DNA of 64,000 nt from an uncultured Lachnospiraceae bacterium (GTDB lineage: Bacteria > Bacillota > Clostridia > Lachnospirales > Lachnospiraceae): contig CAJTOL010000004.1 in NCBI GenBank assembly GCA_910577645.1, positions 62,001 to 126,000 on the forward strand, read 5' to 3'. Under the pieces are notes generated by a model, which did not search any database, was not told where the DNA came from, and saw only the letters and a program-made list of their open reading frames with translations. A program made the translations under genes and the position numbers. Below are positions 24,306 through 33,367 of the stretch, in pieces; position 1 is the first letter of the stretch; every line of letters starts with the position of its first letter.

Positions 24306-25157
24306 TTATCGGGTCTTTAAAAAAGCAATTTCATGCTCTGCCCTGTCGTCTGAGCCATACTGGGAAATATAGGACTCAAAGGCTTTAAGCGCCCCGGCAT
24401 AGTCTCTCTGGTATTCCAGGGCCACTGCCCGGTTAAAGGCCAGATCCGCCGCCGCTGCCTGATCCGGGGCATTTATGCCCTTTTCAAATACTTGTCCCGC
24501 CTTTATATATTCCCCTTTTTCCAGATAACATAAACCTATATGGTTATAGATTTCCGAATCCGCCAGGCCGTCTGCCTCCGCCTGCTCATAGAAAGCCAGG
24601 GCTTCCGGCTCCTTTCCCTGGCTCTTGAGAGCCTTTCCGATATCCTTTATCAGCTTTGTAAGCTGAGTACTCTTATCCTGGCCGGTTTCTTCCGCCTGAT
24701 CTCCGCTATCCCCGGAGGTTTTTGAGGCCGGATCCGTACCTGTATATGCCTGGTAAAGTTTTTTGTAGTCCTCCATGGCCTGATCCGTGTTTCCGGCCTG
24801 GACGTTGAGCATACAGCGAAGCTCTGTATATTCCGGCTTCTCCCCATCCACCTCCATCAAAATCCCGTAAGTGTGGGCGGCTGCACTGTAATCTCCGATC
24901 TTTACTTCCGCCTCTGCCCGGTATTTTAAAATATCAAGCTCCATCTGGCCTACTTTGCCCTTTCCCATGCTTAAGGCTTCCTCCAGATCCCCGATGGCTC
25001 CCTCATAATCCCCGGCATCTAATTTCTCAATTCCCGAGAGGCGAAGCTCCTGCCGTTTAGCCCCGCTTCCCAGGCTGCAGCTTCCTAAAAGGGATATGGC
25101 GGCCGCAGAGGCAGCTATCACCAGGAGCTTTTTTAATTTGGTTTCTCTTTGTCTCAT
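24306..25157 (-). CDS. TPR-repeat lipoprotein
   Basis: The 283-residue product has a signal peptide with lipobox LLGSC (lipidated C27) and then several tetratricopeptide-like helix pairs (for example GIEKLDAGDYEGAIGDLEEAL and IYNHIGLCYLEKGEYIKAGQVF in parts). A polar Ser/Gly/Asp/Gln stretch interrupts the repeats near residue 145-165. It should sit on the outer face of the membrane as a protein-interaction scaffold. Co-transcription with hflX is likely because only 21 bases separate them. No specific function can be given. Confidence 0.8.
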   Translation of the reverse strand: MRQRETKLKKLLVIAASAAAISLLGSCSLGSGAKRQELRLSGIEKLDAGDYEGAIGDLEEALSMGKGKVGQMELDILKYRAEAEVKIGDYSAAAHTYGILMEVDGEKPEYTELRCMLNVQAGNTDQAMEDYKKLYQAYTGTDPASKTSGDSGDQAEETGQDKSTQLTKLIKDIGKALKSQGKEPEALAFYEQAEADGLADSEIYNHIGLCYLEKGEYIKAGQVFEKGINAPDQAAAADLAFNRAVALEYQRDYAGALKAFESYISQYGSDDRAEHEIAFLKTR

Positions 25158-25207
25158 AGTATTCCATCCCTCTCTCTATTCTAACCAGGAAATTGAAACT
25201 ATTACAA

Positions 25208-25729
25208 TTATTTTCCGCCGTCTGTGCTGCCAAAACCGCCGTTTCTCGCAGTTTTGCAGTCATCATCCTCTGTAATCCCGTACTGCAAAAAGATTCCCTG
25301 AGCAAATCCGGAACCTTCTTTTAATTCCAGTTCCTTTCCTTCTCTGGAATCATTGGTCATCTTAACAAAAATATGTCCTTCATTGTCCGAATGAAAATAA
25401 TCGCTGTCAATAACTCCCACCGTATTGTTAAGCTGAAGGCGATACTTAAATCCCAGGCCGCTGCGTGGATAAATCTGCAGAACCCACCCCTCCCTTATCT
25501 CTGCCCGGATTCCAGTAGGCATCTTAATTTCTTCCCCCGGTTTTAAAAGGAGGGGAACCGGCAGATAAAAATCGTAGCCTGCGGATCCGGCGGTAGCCCG
25601 TTTGGGGAGACTGATTTTTTCGTAAATATCTTCTATTTCTTCTTTATCCCGTGAACCAAAGGTATCCTCCCAGTCCTTTTGAAACTGCTCTCTGCTAACC
25701 TTATAAAATCTCGCTATTCTCTCCATCAT
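25208..25729 (-). CDS. dut: dUTP diphosphatase
   Basis: This 173-residue trimer-type dUTPase hydrolyses dUTP to dUMP and pyrophosphate, keeping uracil out of DNA. The family motifs are visible: motif 1 AGSAGYDFYLP, motif 2 PRSGLGFKYRLQL, motif 3 NTVGVIDSDY and C-terminal motif 5 NGGFGSTDGGK. An N-terminal extension of about 40 residues precedes the core and is not found in the shortest dUTPases. The start overlaps the 3' end of scpB by 29 bases. The gene ends the scpA-scpB-dut operon. Confidence 0.93.
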   Translation of the reverse strand: MMERIARFYKVSREQFQKDWEDTFGSRDKEEIEDIYEKISLPKRATAGSAGYDFYLPVPLLLKPGEEIKMPTGIRAEIREGWVLQIYPRSGLGFKYRLQLNNTVGVIDSDYFHSDNEGHIFVKMTNDSREGKELELKEGSGFAQGIFLQYGITEDDDCKTARNGGFGSTDGGK

Positions 25730-26381
25730 TCTCTCCTTCTGCCGTTGCTGCCGCCTCCATTTCCCCTAACCGGAGTCTAAGCTCTTCCTCCACCTCGGTC
25801 TTTATCTCTTCTTCCTGTTCCGGATTTAAATCCGGTAAATCTTCTGTAGAACCCACGCCAAACCGGCGCAGGAATTCTTCTGTTGTGGCAAAAAGCGCCG
25901 GCCTTCCCGGAGCGTCCAGCCTTCCCACCTCATATACCAGGTCGTATTCTACCAGCCGGTTTACCGCATGATCCGACTTGACTCCCCGGATCTTTTCAAT
26001 CTCCATTTTGGTAATAGGCTGCTTATAGGCGATAATAGACAAGGTCTCCAGAACCACCTCTGTAAGGACCTGCTTTTTGGGTGCAGATGCTACTTTGATC
26101 AGATTAGGGTAGTATTCCGCCCTGGTGCACATCTGGTAAGCCTCCTCCAGCTCAATGATCTGCATTCCTCTCTTTTCTTTATTATATCTGTCCTGAAGGC
26201 GCAGCACTGCCTTTTTAGCCGTCTCTTTATCCTGCCCTATGGCAGCGGCAAGCTGGCTCAGTTCCACCGATTGGCCCATGGTAAAGAGGACTGCCTCCAA
26301 AACTGCCTCCTGATCCCTGTGGCGCTCCACCTTTATCAGTGTTTCCTGGCCAAAACCGGCCGGGACATTCTCCTTTTCCAT
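25701..26381 (-). CDS. scpB: Segregation and condensation protein B
   Basis: A 226-residue ScpB with two winged-helix domains (VLEAVLFTMGQSVELSQLA and VLETLSIIAYKQPITKMEIEKIRG, in pieces). With ScpA and SMC it forms the bacterial condensin that organises the nucleoid. The acidic C-terminal tail is common in the family. It lies 30 bases downstream of scpA and overlaps dut. Confidence 0.95.
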   Translation of the reverse strand: MEKENVPAGFGQETLIKVERHRDQEAVLEAVLFTMGQSVELSQLAAAIGQDKETAKKAVLRLQDRYNKEKRGMQIIELEEAYQMCTRAEYYPNLIKVASAPKKQVLTEVVLETLSIIAYKQPITKMEIEKIRGVKSDHAVNRLVEYDLVYEVGRLDAPGRPALFATTEEFLRRFGVGSTEDLPDLNPEQEEEIKTEVEEELRLRLGEMEAAATAEGENDGENSEIL

Positions 26382-26411
26382 CCTGTTCTCTCCAATCCAT
26401 CCTGTCAGCTG

Positions 26412-27212
26412 TCAGCTTATCAAATCATCCAGCCCTTCTAATTCCAGCTCTCCTTCTTCCCCTTCTGCCTCCAGGGTCTCTATCTGCATATCATCAAAAA
26501 TATGCTCCTGAACCAGGTTAATCTTTCCGATTTTCATTAGTTCTAAAATTGCCAGAAAAGTAACTACAATCTCAATCCGATCCGCCTGGCTTTCCAACAT
26601 CTGGCGAAAACTGAAGCTTCTGTGCTTTCTGGCATAGGCCATAACGCTTCCGATTTTTTCCTCCAGGCTCACCGGCTCTTTCCGGATCACGCCGAAATTG
26701 CTGCGGACCCGGTCAATTTTATCCTCCTGGCGGCGCATAACCTGATGAAAAATTTCCTGAAGCCTGGCAAGGGTCAGATCCCCCAAAAGCTTATCCAAGT
26801 CTACCGGCGGCTCATATCTGGCTACCTCCCTGGGGATCGTAGGATTCTTATAAAAATGAAGTCCCGCTCCGTCCTCCCGATCCTGAAGGGCCAGGGCCAT
26901 ATATTTAAATTTCTTGTACTCCAAAAGCCTGGCAACCAACTCGGCTCTTGGATCCTTCTCTTCTCCTGTTTCCTCATCTACTTCTGCCGGCAGAAGCATC
27001 CTAGCCTTAATGTCTAAAAGAGTAGCAGCCATGACTAAAAATTCACTGACCACATTTAAATCCTCTTTTTCCATGTGATTTACATAGTCTAAATACTGTT
27101 CCGTTATCTCCACAATAGGAATATCGTAAATATTTACTTTATTTTTTTCAATTAAATGAAGAAGCAAATCTAAAGGGCCTTCGAAATGCTCCAGCTTATA
27201 GGAAATCTCCAT
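26412..27212 (-). CDS. scpA: Segregation and condensation protein A
   Basis: A 266-residue kleisin of the SMC complex. The N-terminal YKLEHFEGPLDLLLHLIEKN is the ScpA hallmark that binds the SMC neck, and the C-terminal winged-helix region (VTFLAILELMKIGKINLVQE) binds the SMC head. The ATG at 27212 follows GGAG at a proper distance; an upstream TTG at 27224 overlaps that ribosome site and is less likely. The gene starts the scpA-scpB-dut operon. About 200 bases upstream contain a palindrome copy that ends the preceding transcript. Confidence 0.94.
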   Translation of the reverse strand: MEISYKLEHFEGPLDLLLHLIEKNKVNIYDIPIVEITEQYLDYVNHMEKEDLNVVSEFLVMAATLLDIKARMLLPAEVDEETGEEKDPRAELVARLLEYKKFKYMALALQDREDGAGLHFYKNPTIPREVARYEPPVDLDKLLGDLTLARLQEIFHQVMRRQEDKIDRVRSNFGVIRKEPVSLEEKIGSVMAYARKHRSFSFRQMLESQADRIEIVVTFLAILELMKIGKINLVQEHIFDDMQIETLEAEGEEGELELEGLDDLIS

Positions 27213-27327
27213 GTGCTGCTCCAAATCTGTTTTTACCCGTTTTCCCGCAAAGCGGGGCGTGCAGACGGCGGGAATGAATTTTCAAACACGCTCTAGTATA
27301 GCAAATTCTTGACAGGATGTAAACTTA

Positions 27328-27406
27328 AAAAGGGGTGTGGCAAAATGAAATCAGAGCCTTTCTATTAGCAGATGTCCCTTTATTTCATTTTGCCACATCC
27401 CCTTTT
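27328..27406. repeat. Dispersed palindrome family, copy 2
   Basis: Arms 27328-27351 and 27382-27406 are reverse complements save for one base (AAAAGGGG-TGTGGCAAAATGAAAT). Part of the shared internal core remains in the loop (TTTCTATTAGC). It lies 13 bases after the stop of the cohesin-like protein gene (minus strand) and has A/T tails, so it can work as a terminator. Confidence 0.8.
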
Positions 27407-27418
27407 GCACTAAGGGTA

Positions 27419-29143
27419 TTAATCGTCAATATCTAAAAATTCAAAGTCATCATCCTCTACGGCCTCCTGCAGTACTTCCGGCTCCGGCGGAACGGGCCGT
27501 TGAGGACGGGCATGGTGGGAAGGTCCGGGCATGGGGGCTCCCGCCGGCCGGATATTTCGTGCCGGGCGGGCGCTGCTTTCCTGAGCAGAACCTTCTCTGT
27601 TGGCGGAAACCGGACGGCTGGCCGGTCTGGTATTTAAGGGACGCACAATGGTGGCCTCTAATTCAGGCCTGGAGTCTCTTCTTACTGCCGGCTGGCCTGC
27701 TCCTTCCCCGCTTCTTGAAGGGGTCCGGCCGGTTCCCGGATTCGGGCCGCTGTTCTCGGGCCCTCTGGGCCTTCTTACACGCTCCGGATTCGGGGCGTCA
27801 AAGCCGTCAAATTCATCCTCCCGGCCTCTCATGTAACGCTCTTCTTCCCCAAAGCTTTCTTCATCTTCCCAGTCTGCAAAGTCAGCTCTGTCATCTCCTC
27901 TTCCTCTCATTTCCCGATTGCTTCCGCCGCTGGAAGGGGGATTCTTTCCTGCTCCTCTTACAATCAGGTAAACCAGAATAATAAACAGAACCAGGACCAC
28001 TGCGATAAGCGCCACCATAATCATCCTTTGAAGCTTAAAGCTTCCCAGAAGCTCATTGTACTGAGTAATAACCTGGGCATGATCTTCCTGGGTAACTCCG
28101 GTATCAATAGCCGGATCCTGGAAATAGCGCTGAATCGTCTTTTCCGTCAAGTCGTAGCGGTAGAAATACTTTTCTCCTGCCGCATTCATTCCGTAAAATA
28201 CACAATATTGGGCATTACTCTCAGAAGCCCATATCCAGCCGGTTACCTTTCGGCCGTCAATGTCAATAACCGTTTCAGAGAATCCTTCCGGCAATGCTAC
28301 CCCTTCTTCTAAAGGAATAATAGAAATGGACTTTGCTGCCGCTTCCAGGCTGAGAATCTCTGTCACAGCCCCCGGGTCCCCGGCGCCAGACGCGGCGCTT
28401 GCTCCATCGGCATTTTTCAGAACCGTAATGGTATAGTCCTTTACAGTTGTTCCGTTCTGAGCGGTAACGCGGCAGACTACCGTATTTTCTCCTTCCTGGA
28501 GATCTTCATTTCCCGTCACCACATAAGCGGCGTTTTCATCTGCAGGCACTACATTCACTGTAAGCCGCTCCACATCCAGCCCTACATTGACGCTGTAGGC
28601 TTCCACATCCGCCGAAAATGCCGGGGACAAGGTTCCCGGAGATACCTGGAGAGAGGACAGAGCGGCATTTTCGGATGCATTGGAAACCGCCTGAACCGTA
28701 ACCGTAGAATTCCCCACATGGGCCATGGTCACCATCTGAGAGTCTGAATCATAAACTTCCTGGGATGTGACGGTAATCTGGGAGCTTCCAGCCTGCTTTG
28801 CCCGAAATTTCATGGTAAATACAATCGTGGAAGGGTTGCCGGCATCCGGACTTCCGTGGGCTCTCAGCGCCCCGCTTCCCCCTTCTACACTGTTTCCGCT
28901 TACAAATTCTAACGCATTGGCGTCATAGGCCAGGGCAATATCTGCCCGTCCTAAAGCCTCTCCGCCGGAGGAAGCGACTTTCAGATTTACGCTTACCTCG
29001 CTTCCCACTGTTGCGGAAGGATCACTGAATTGAATACTTCCGTTGGCTGCAAAGGATGTAATTCTCATCCCGGGCAGCACAGACATGGTTAATATACAAA
29101 CAAATGCCAGACAGGCAAATAATTGGGTTATCCTTTTATTCAT
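27419..29143 (-). CDS. Membrane-anchored surface protein with cohesin-like and cadherin-like domains
   Basis: The 574-residue protein has a signal peptide (cleavage near SFAANG) and a cohesin-like beta-sandwich (about 35-150; VGSEVSVNLKVAS and ADIALAYDANALEFVSG). A cadherin-like domain follows (about 160-240; LSSLQVSPGTLSPAF), then a mixed region, one transmembrane helix (about 373-396) and a 178-residue tail. The tail is rich in Pro, Arg, Gly and acidic residues and predicted cytoplasmic, an unusual feature. The next gene upstream (29162-31414) shares a related cadherin-like module and ends 18 bases before this start, so both likely act together at the cell wall. Cohesin-like domains do not by themselves mean a cellulosome; no dockerin is seen. 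Confidence 0.7.
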   Translation of the reverse strand: MNKRITQLFACLAFVCILTMSVLPGMRITSFAANGSIQFSDPSATVGSEVSVNLKVASSGGEALGRADIALAYDANALEFVSGNSVEGGSGALRAHGSPDAGNPSTIVFTMKFRAKQAGSSQITVTSQEVYDSDSQMVTMAHVGNSTVTVQAVSNASENAALSSLQVSPGTLSPAFSADVEAYSVNVGLDVERLTVNVVPADENAAYVVTGNEDLQEGENTVVCRVTAQNGTTVKDYTITVLKNADGASAASGAGDPGAVTEILSLEAAAKSISIIPLEEGVALPEGFSETVIDIDGRKVTGWIWASESNAQYCVFYGMNAAGEKYFYRYDLTEKTIQRYFQDPAIDTGVTQEDHAQVITQYNELLGSFKLQRMIMVALIAVVLVLFIILVYLIVRGAGKNPPSSGGSNREMRGRGDDRADFADWEDEESFGEEERYMRGREDEFDGFDAPNPERVRRPRGPENSGPNPGTGRTPSRSGEGAGQPAVRRDSRPELEATIVRPLNTRPASRPVSANREGSAQESSARPARNIRPAGAPMPGPSHHARPQRPVPPEPEVLQEAVEDDDFEFLDIDD

Positions 29144-29161
29144 GTTCTTACATCTCCCAGT

Positions 29162-31414
29162 TTAATTGATCACCGTAACGCTGCTGCCGCCGGGACCGTC
29201 CGTGTTTCCCGACACCAGACCGGCAGATCCGGCTCCCCCTGGTCCCTGGGCATTTCCGCTTGAAACTCCGGGGCCTCCGCTTTCTCCTGCCGGCAGGGCG
29301 CTGCTCTGCTGCGCTCCAGGACCCGGACTGGCCGTTCCCTGGCTTCCCCCGCCGTTTAAGCCGGCATCCGGCATAGGCCCGTTTCCTGATCGGACTATGC
29401 GGATGATATATTCCTGCACATTGCCATTCTGCGCCTGAACTCTTACTCTGGCTTCTGTAGTTCCTCCATTTAGAGCTATATTTCCGGTTCCGCTTATTGA
29501 GGCGCTGCCGGAAATAGCAGATGCCTGAATATTTACGGTGCTGACGGAGGAATTGACAATTACATCATAAGTTGTAATATCCTTTGAAAATACCGGCGTT
29601 ATGGAAAATCCGCCGACGCCCAGGGAGGCCAGCTTATTATTGGGGCTTCCGTCCCCGGAGGGCTTTGCACAAGCCTGCTCCGGCATATTGTTGTAAACCG
29701 GAATCTTAAATTCCAGGGCAGTCTGCTTTACGGCATCCGTATACGCCTCCGCCATCTTTGCCCCTTCGGAAGCCGCCCCCTGTACATTTGTCATATATTG
29801 ATGCTTGTACATATTGCTTCCCTGTACGTTAAACTTTTTTAAATAGAATGTATCCTGTCCGGCTTTTACATAATTATCGCCATAGTTTATCGACCCGCCG
29901 ATAATGGATCTCTCCACGGAATTCCAGGGGCGGTTATAAGAGCCGGATTGGGCGGCATAGGAAAGCCCTTTGGCCACCTTGCTCATGGAACTGGTCTCGT
30001 AGGCCTCCACATTAAAGAAATTATAAATCCCTTCATAACCGGACACACGGCCGGAAATCATAGGGCTGGTTCCTGCGTTTCCTTGCTCCTGGATAATCAT
30101 GGCCGCCAATACATAAGGGTTAACGCCGGACTGAATACCGGCATCCATAATAATGTCCACGTAAGAGCGTGAGCCGGATGACGGTGTGTCATTGGAGCTT
30201 CCGCCGGAAGAAGTACTTCCCGGCCCCTGGCTTCCTGAGCTGATGACTCCCCCGCTTCCCGGGCCTTCCAGATCTATTCCCGGTCCAATCTCCCCAAGAA
30301 GAGCCGTCCTTTTGGGTGAAATTGATGCCTGAGGTCCAACCAGGGAAACATCCGGATTGCTGTTTCCCCTCTCTCCCGGAGCTTCAAAGCTGACATTAGG
30401 AGTTTGTCCGGATCCTCCAGGTTTAGACGTCTCCGGGGCCACCGTAACATTTCCTCCTCCCGGGCCTTTTTCAGTGGTCTGGCCAGAGCTTCCCAAAGTC
30501 CCGCCGGAAGGCAAAGAAGTACCGGGGCCAAATTCCTGAGAACCTCCGCTGACGGTTCCTCCCGGAGTTACGGTTCCTCCCGCGCTTCCGCCAGTGGAAA
30601 CCGTTCCGCTGGCCTTACTCTCTAAAAAGGTTCCTTTTACCATGCTCTCAAGGCCGGATGCGGTATGTACGCTGGAATTATAGCTTTGAAGTAAGAATTG
30701 AAAAATGTATTTTTCATTTAAAAAATTTCTGGGATCCATATAATACCGGATAATATCCGGGGAAGCCTGTACCCAGGATGCTCCGTCAAATCCGTTCCAG
30801 GTGCTGGTGTCCCAGTTATAGGCCCCGGCCTCCGTGGATTTCCAGGAGGATACGCTGCTGCTTGCTACCAGGTTTCGGGTAATGACGCTCTCATTTTCAA
30901 TTGCCGAATTCCAGTCTACCCCGGTGTGCTGGGCTATAAATACCCAATTAGGGTACTGGGCGTGAAGCTCTCTAAGGCCCTGACGGTAGGACTCGGGAAA
31001 GCCCTGGGCATTTAAATACGCTTCAAAATTCGAATCCGCCGTGTATGTAACCGGGAATTTTATGTACTGGCTGGACGCATAACCGGTCTGTACAGCGCCG
31101 CCGCTTCCCACAAACCGCACCTGATACCACAAAACGCCGTCGCTTGCTGTCTTTTCCCCCGTAACCGTCACGGAAGTGCCGTAAGAAAGCCTGGCCACTG
31201 CACTGTAGCTGGTTCCCGCATCCTTTCGTATGTTCAGGGATGTGGCCTTAACGGTGGCGCTGCGCTCCGTATAAGCGTATGCTTCTGCCGCCGGGTTAAG
31301 AGGCATGGTTGGTAAAAGAGCAGGCTGAGGCGGCTGAAACGCCAGCAAAAAGCCTAAACCCAGAGCCGCCCCTCTTTTTATGGCGATTCCCCTTTTCTTT
31401 CTGTTTGTTTTCAT
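29162..31414 (-). CDS. Secreted SH3b/glucosaminidase cell-wall hydrolase
   Basis: This 750-residue protein has a signal-like N-terminus and an SH3b domain (about 52-120; ATSLNIRKDAGTSYSAVARL). Next is an N-acetylglucosaminidase-type domain of the LytG class that starts near 125, with DPRNFLNEKYIFQFLL at 227-242. A 150-residue Gly/Ser/Pro-rich stretch (about 268-415) splits this domain before it resumes at SYVDIIMDAGIQSGVNPYV. Glu443 in IIQEQGNAG is the likely catalytic acid. A cadherin-like module (about 590-680) and a Gly-rich tail follow. It probably trims peptidoglycan outside the cell. A promoter with consensus -35 and -10 lies 107 bases upstream. Confidence 0.82.
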   Translation of the reverse strand: MKTNRKKRGIAIKRGAALGLGFLLAFQPPQPALLPTMPLNPAAEAYAYTERSATVKATSLNIRKDAGTSYSAVARLSYGTSVTVTGEKTASDGVLWYQVRFVGSGGAVQTGYASSQYIKFPVTYTADSNFEAYLNAQGFPESYRQGLRELHAQYPNWVFIAQHTGVDWNSAIENESVITRNLVASSSVSSWKSTEAGAYNWDTSTWNGFDGASWVQASPDIIRYYMDPRNFLNEKYIFQFLLQSYNSSVHTASGLESMVKGTFLESKASGTVSTGGSAGGTVTPGGTVSGGSQEFGPGTSLPSGGTLGSSGQTTEKGPGGGNVTVAPETSKPGGSGQTPNVSFEAPGERGNSNPDVSLVGPQASISPKRTALLGEIGPGIDLEGPGSGGVISSGSQGPGSTSSGGSSNDTPSSGSRSYVDIIMDAGIQSGVNPYVLAAMIIQEQGNAGTSPMISGRVSGYEGIYNFFNVEAYETSSMSKVAKGLSYAAQSGSYNRPWNSVERSIIGGSINYGDNYVKAGQDTFYLKKFNVQGSNMYKHQYMTNVQGAASEGAKMAEAYTDAVKQTALEFKIPVYNNMPEQACAKPSGDGSPNNKLASLGVGGFSITPVFSKDITTYDVIVNSSVSTVNIQASAISGSASISGTGNIALNGGTTEARVRVQAQNGNVQEYIIRIVRSGNGPMPDAGLNGGGSQGTASPGPGAQQSSALPAGESGGPGVSSGNAQGPGGAGSAGLVSGNTDGPGGSSVTVIN

Positions 31415-31520
31415 GTTTATCTCCTATGCTGTGGCAGAAAAAGCCTTATTTAGACCTGCCGCCAAACTGATATATACGAATGTATGACAAAAAATTGCAG
31501 GAAAACAGTGCAACAAGCCT

Positions 31521-31550
31521 ATTATAATGAAAAAAGGCTTCCTGTGTCAA
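31521..31550 (-). promoter_or_regulatory. Promoter of the glucosaminidase operon
   Basis: TTGACA (31545-31550) and TATAAT (31521-31526) on the minus strand, both perfect, with 18-base spacing. The untranslated leader is about 100 bases; I see no known riboswitch in it. Together with palindrome copy 3 this accounts for the 31415-31746 gap. Confidence 0.78.
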
Positions 31551-31611
31551 CCAGATTGGGAAAAAGTTCACACAATTTACGCATTTTGTAATGAAGTCGT
31601 AAGGAAAAAGA

Positions 31612-31714
31612 GAATGTGACAAAATAAAACCAGACGGTATTCTATTAGCGCTGTCTGCCAATTCTCGCTAACACCTGCTAATAGAATACCGTCTTATTTT
31701 ATTTTGTCACATTC
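31612..31714. repeat. Dispersed palindrome family, copy 3 (long form)
   Basis: Arms 31612-31649 and 31677-31714 pair over 38 bases with two mismatches (GAATGTGACAAAATAAAA, then CGGTATTCTATTAGC). The interior holds the core CGCTGTCTGCCAATTCTCG then CTAACAC, shared with copy 6. It lies between the SLC13 permease stop and the glucosaminidase promoter. Confidence 0.82.
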
Positions 31715-31746
31715 CCTCAGTGGACACAAGGGCTCCCTCTTAAATT

Positions 31747-33210
31747 TTAGATTCCCGCCATAATCATTGCCAGCGGATAGCCAATAAATGTAAACAGCAG
31801 GACTGCAATGAAGCTTATAGGAACCGCATAACTGCGGATCTCCTGGCTTGTATAATATTTTTCTTCTCCGTAGCAAAATGCGGCTAAAGGAGAGGCAGCC
31901 GGCGTCATCATTGCGACGAAGCAAATCATCATAACTCCCAGGGCAATAGGAGCCGGATTCAGGCCAAGCTGAGTGGAGCAGGCTACGATTACAGGCATGA
32001 GAGCGATAGCCATTGCTACGTTTACTGCAAAATTAGTAATGAGCAGAGCTGCCAGATAAATGATAAATACAATCACCAGAGTAGGTTTTCCTGCCAGGAC
32101 TGGGGTTAAAAAATTTTTAATGGCTATAATAATTCCCAAATCTGTGTTTCCAATAGCATTTCCCAGCAATAATCCTGCCGCAACCATCAACAAAACATTC
32201 CATACTATTCCGGTTCCCGCAGCTTTTTGGATATTAAGCAGCGGCTGTCCCTCTATTTTTACAACAGCAAAGGTAACAATCCAGAATACCAGAATTCCCA
32301 ATACCCCCACTTTTTTCAGTAAACTTAACACCGGCAAAGTTCCTAAATTTCCTATGGTGGGAAGAATGGCCATTACCAAAAATAGTAAGGTCATCCACAG
32401 ATAACATTTCTGAGATTTGGAGATGGGCGGCAAATCGCTGGCCTTTTCCATACTTTCTACTGTAATATTCTTTAATTTTCTTACATCCGGCCGGAAGATA
32501 AATTTCACCATAATCAAGAAAGCCGCCATCAAAAGCAGAGACATTATCATATTGTAAAGCATATATCCATTAGGGGAAATGGTGTATGCCTCCCCGGCAA
32601 TACTGGTAAATACCCGGATCATGCTAAGCCCCATCCCTTTATAGACAAAGCCCGGCTGTCCGATTCCGGCTCCTAAGAATACTATACCAAACATATAAAT
32701 CCAGATTTTATCTTTGCCATGCTCTACCTCTACAGTTTTACACATGCCTGCCACTACTGCGAACATAATCAGGACGGAAACCATCTGGTTTACAATAAAT
32801 GCCAGCATGTACGCGCATATTCCAATGGTTGCCATCATTATATAAGGTTTTCCGGCAATATATTTTCTGGTTAAAATGTACCTGGTGACATACTGCATAC
32901 TCTGGGAAGCGGTGAGACCGCCGCCAAACAAAATAAAAGCAAGCATGGTCAGAACAATAGACTCGTCTCCAATGGCTGCAGAAAACGCAGCGGTAAAGGT
33001 TTCCGTGTATCCGCTTAAGCCAAACAAGGCAATTGCCAAAAGGCTCACCCAAGGCCCGCCTACCACAGACCATAAAAACAAGGTTCCCACGAATATGAAA
33101 ACAATCCGTATTCCTACCTGAGTGACAGGCCCCATTGCCGGGAGGACAAAGCCAAACAGCATAATGGCCATACCAATCAGGGTGTACATGGTCTTTTTGT
33201 TATCTTTCAT
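31747..33210 (-). CDS. SLC13/DASS-type anion permease
   Basis: A 487-residue integral membrane protein with about twelve hydrophobic segments. The repeated halves and the segment NFAVNVAMAIALMPVIVAC followed by MTPAASPLAAFCYG match the SLC13 (divalent anion:Na+ symporter) superfamily, whose members take up dicarboxylates, citrate or sulphate. The substrate is not evident. A LysR gene lies upstream on the same strand with an operator-like inverted repeat between them, so activation by that regulator and its effector is likely. Palindrome copy 3 follows the gene. Confidence 0.8.
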   Translation of the reverse strand: MKDNKKTMYTLIGMAIMLFGFVLPAMGPVTQVGIRIVFIFVGTLFLWSVVGGPWVSLLAIALFGLSGYTETFTAAFSAAIGDESIVLTMLAFILFGGGLTASQSMQYVTRYILTRKYIAGKPYIMMATIGICAYMLAFIVNQMVSVLIMFAVVAGMCKTVEVEHGKDKIWIYMFGIVFLGAGIGQPGFVYKGMGLSMIRVFTSIAGEAYTISPNGYMLYNMIMSLLLMAAFLIMVKFIFRPDVRKLKNITVESMEKASDLPPISKSQKCYLWMTLLFLVMAILPTIGNLGTLPVLSLLKKVGVLGILVFWIVTFAVVKIEGQPLLNIQKAAGTGIVWNVLLMVAAGLLLGNAIGNTDLGIIIAIKNFLTPVLAGKPTLVIVFIIYLAALLITNFAVNVAMAIALMPVIVACSTQLGLNPAPIALGVMMICFVAMMTPAASPLAAFCYGEEKYYTSQEIRSYAVPISFIAVLLFTFIGYPLAMIMAGI

Positions 33211-33304
33211 TTCTCAACCCCTCCTACTTTTACTTTTCACTATCCAGTGTTTCATCCCACATGCTCTAGTATCATTATATACAAGCCCTGCCTTGTTAGG
33301 AAGT

Positions 33305-33338
33305 AGTATTTCCTTGTCCTTGGCAACAAGTAAATACT
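33305..33338. promoter_or_regulatory. LysR-type operator before the permease
   Basis: AGTATTTCCTTGT (33305-33317) and ACAAGTAAATACT (33326-33338) are reverse complements except for one base. The site lies just upstream of a TATAAT (33274-33279, minus strand) that lacks a good -35, as expected for an activator-dependent promoter of the permease gene. Confidence 0.65.
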
Positions 33339-33367
33339 TGTATCAAAAGATAACAAAATCCCTCTTT

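Noticed and set aside
27419..29143. Cellulosome scaffoldin
   Set aside because: Only one cohesin-like domain, with a membrane helix and cytoplasmic tail; no dockerin or cellulose-binding module in the window.
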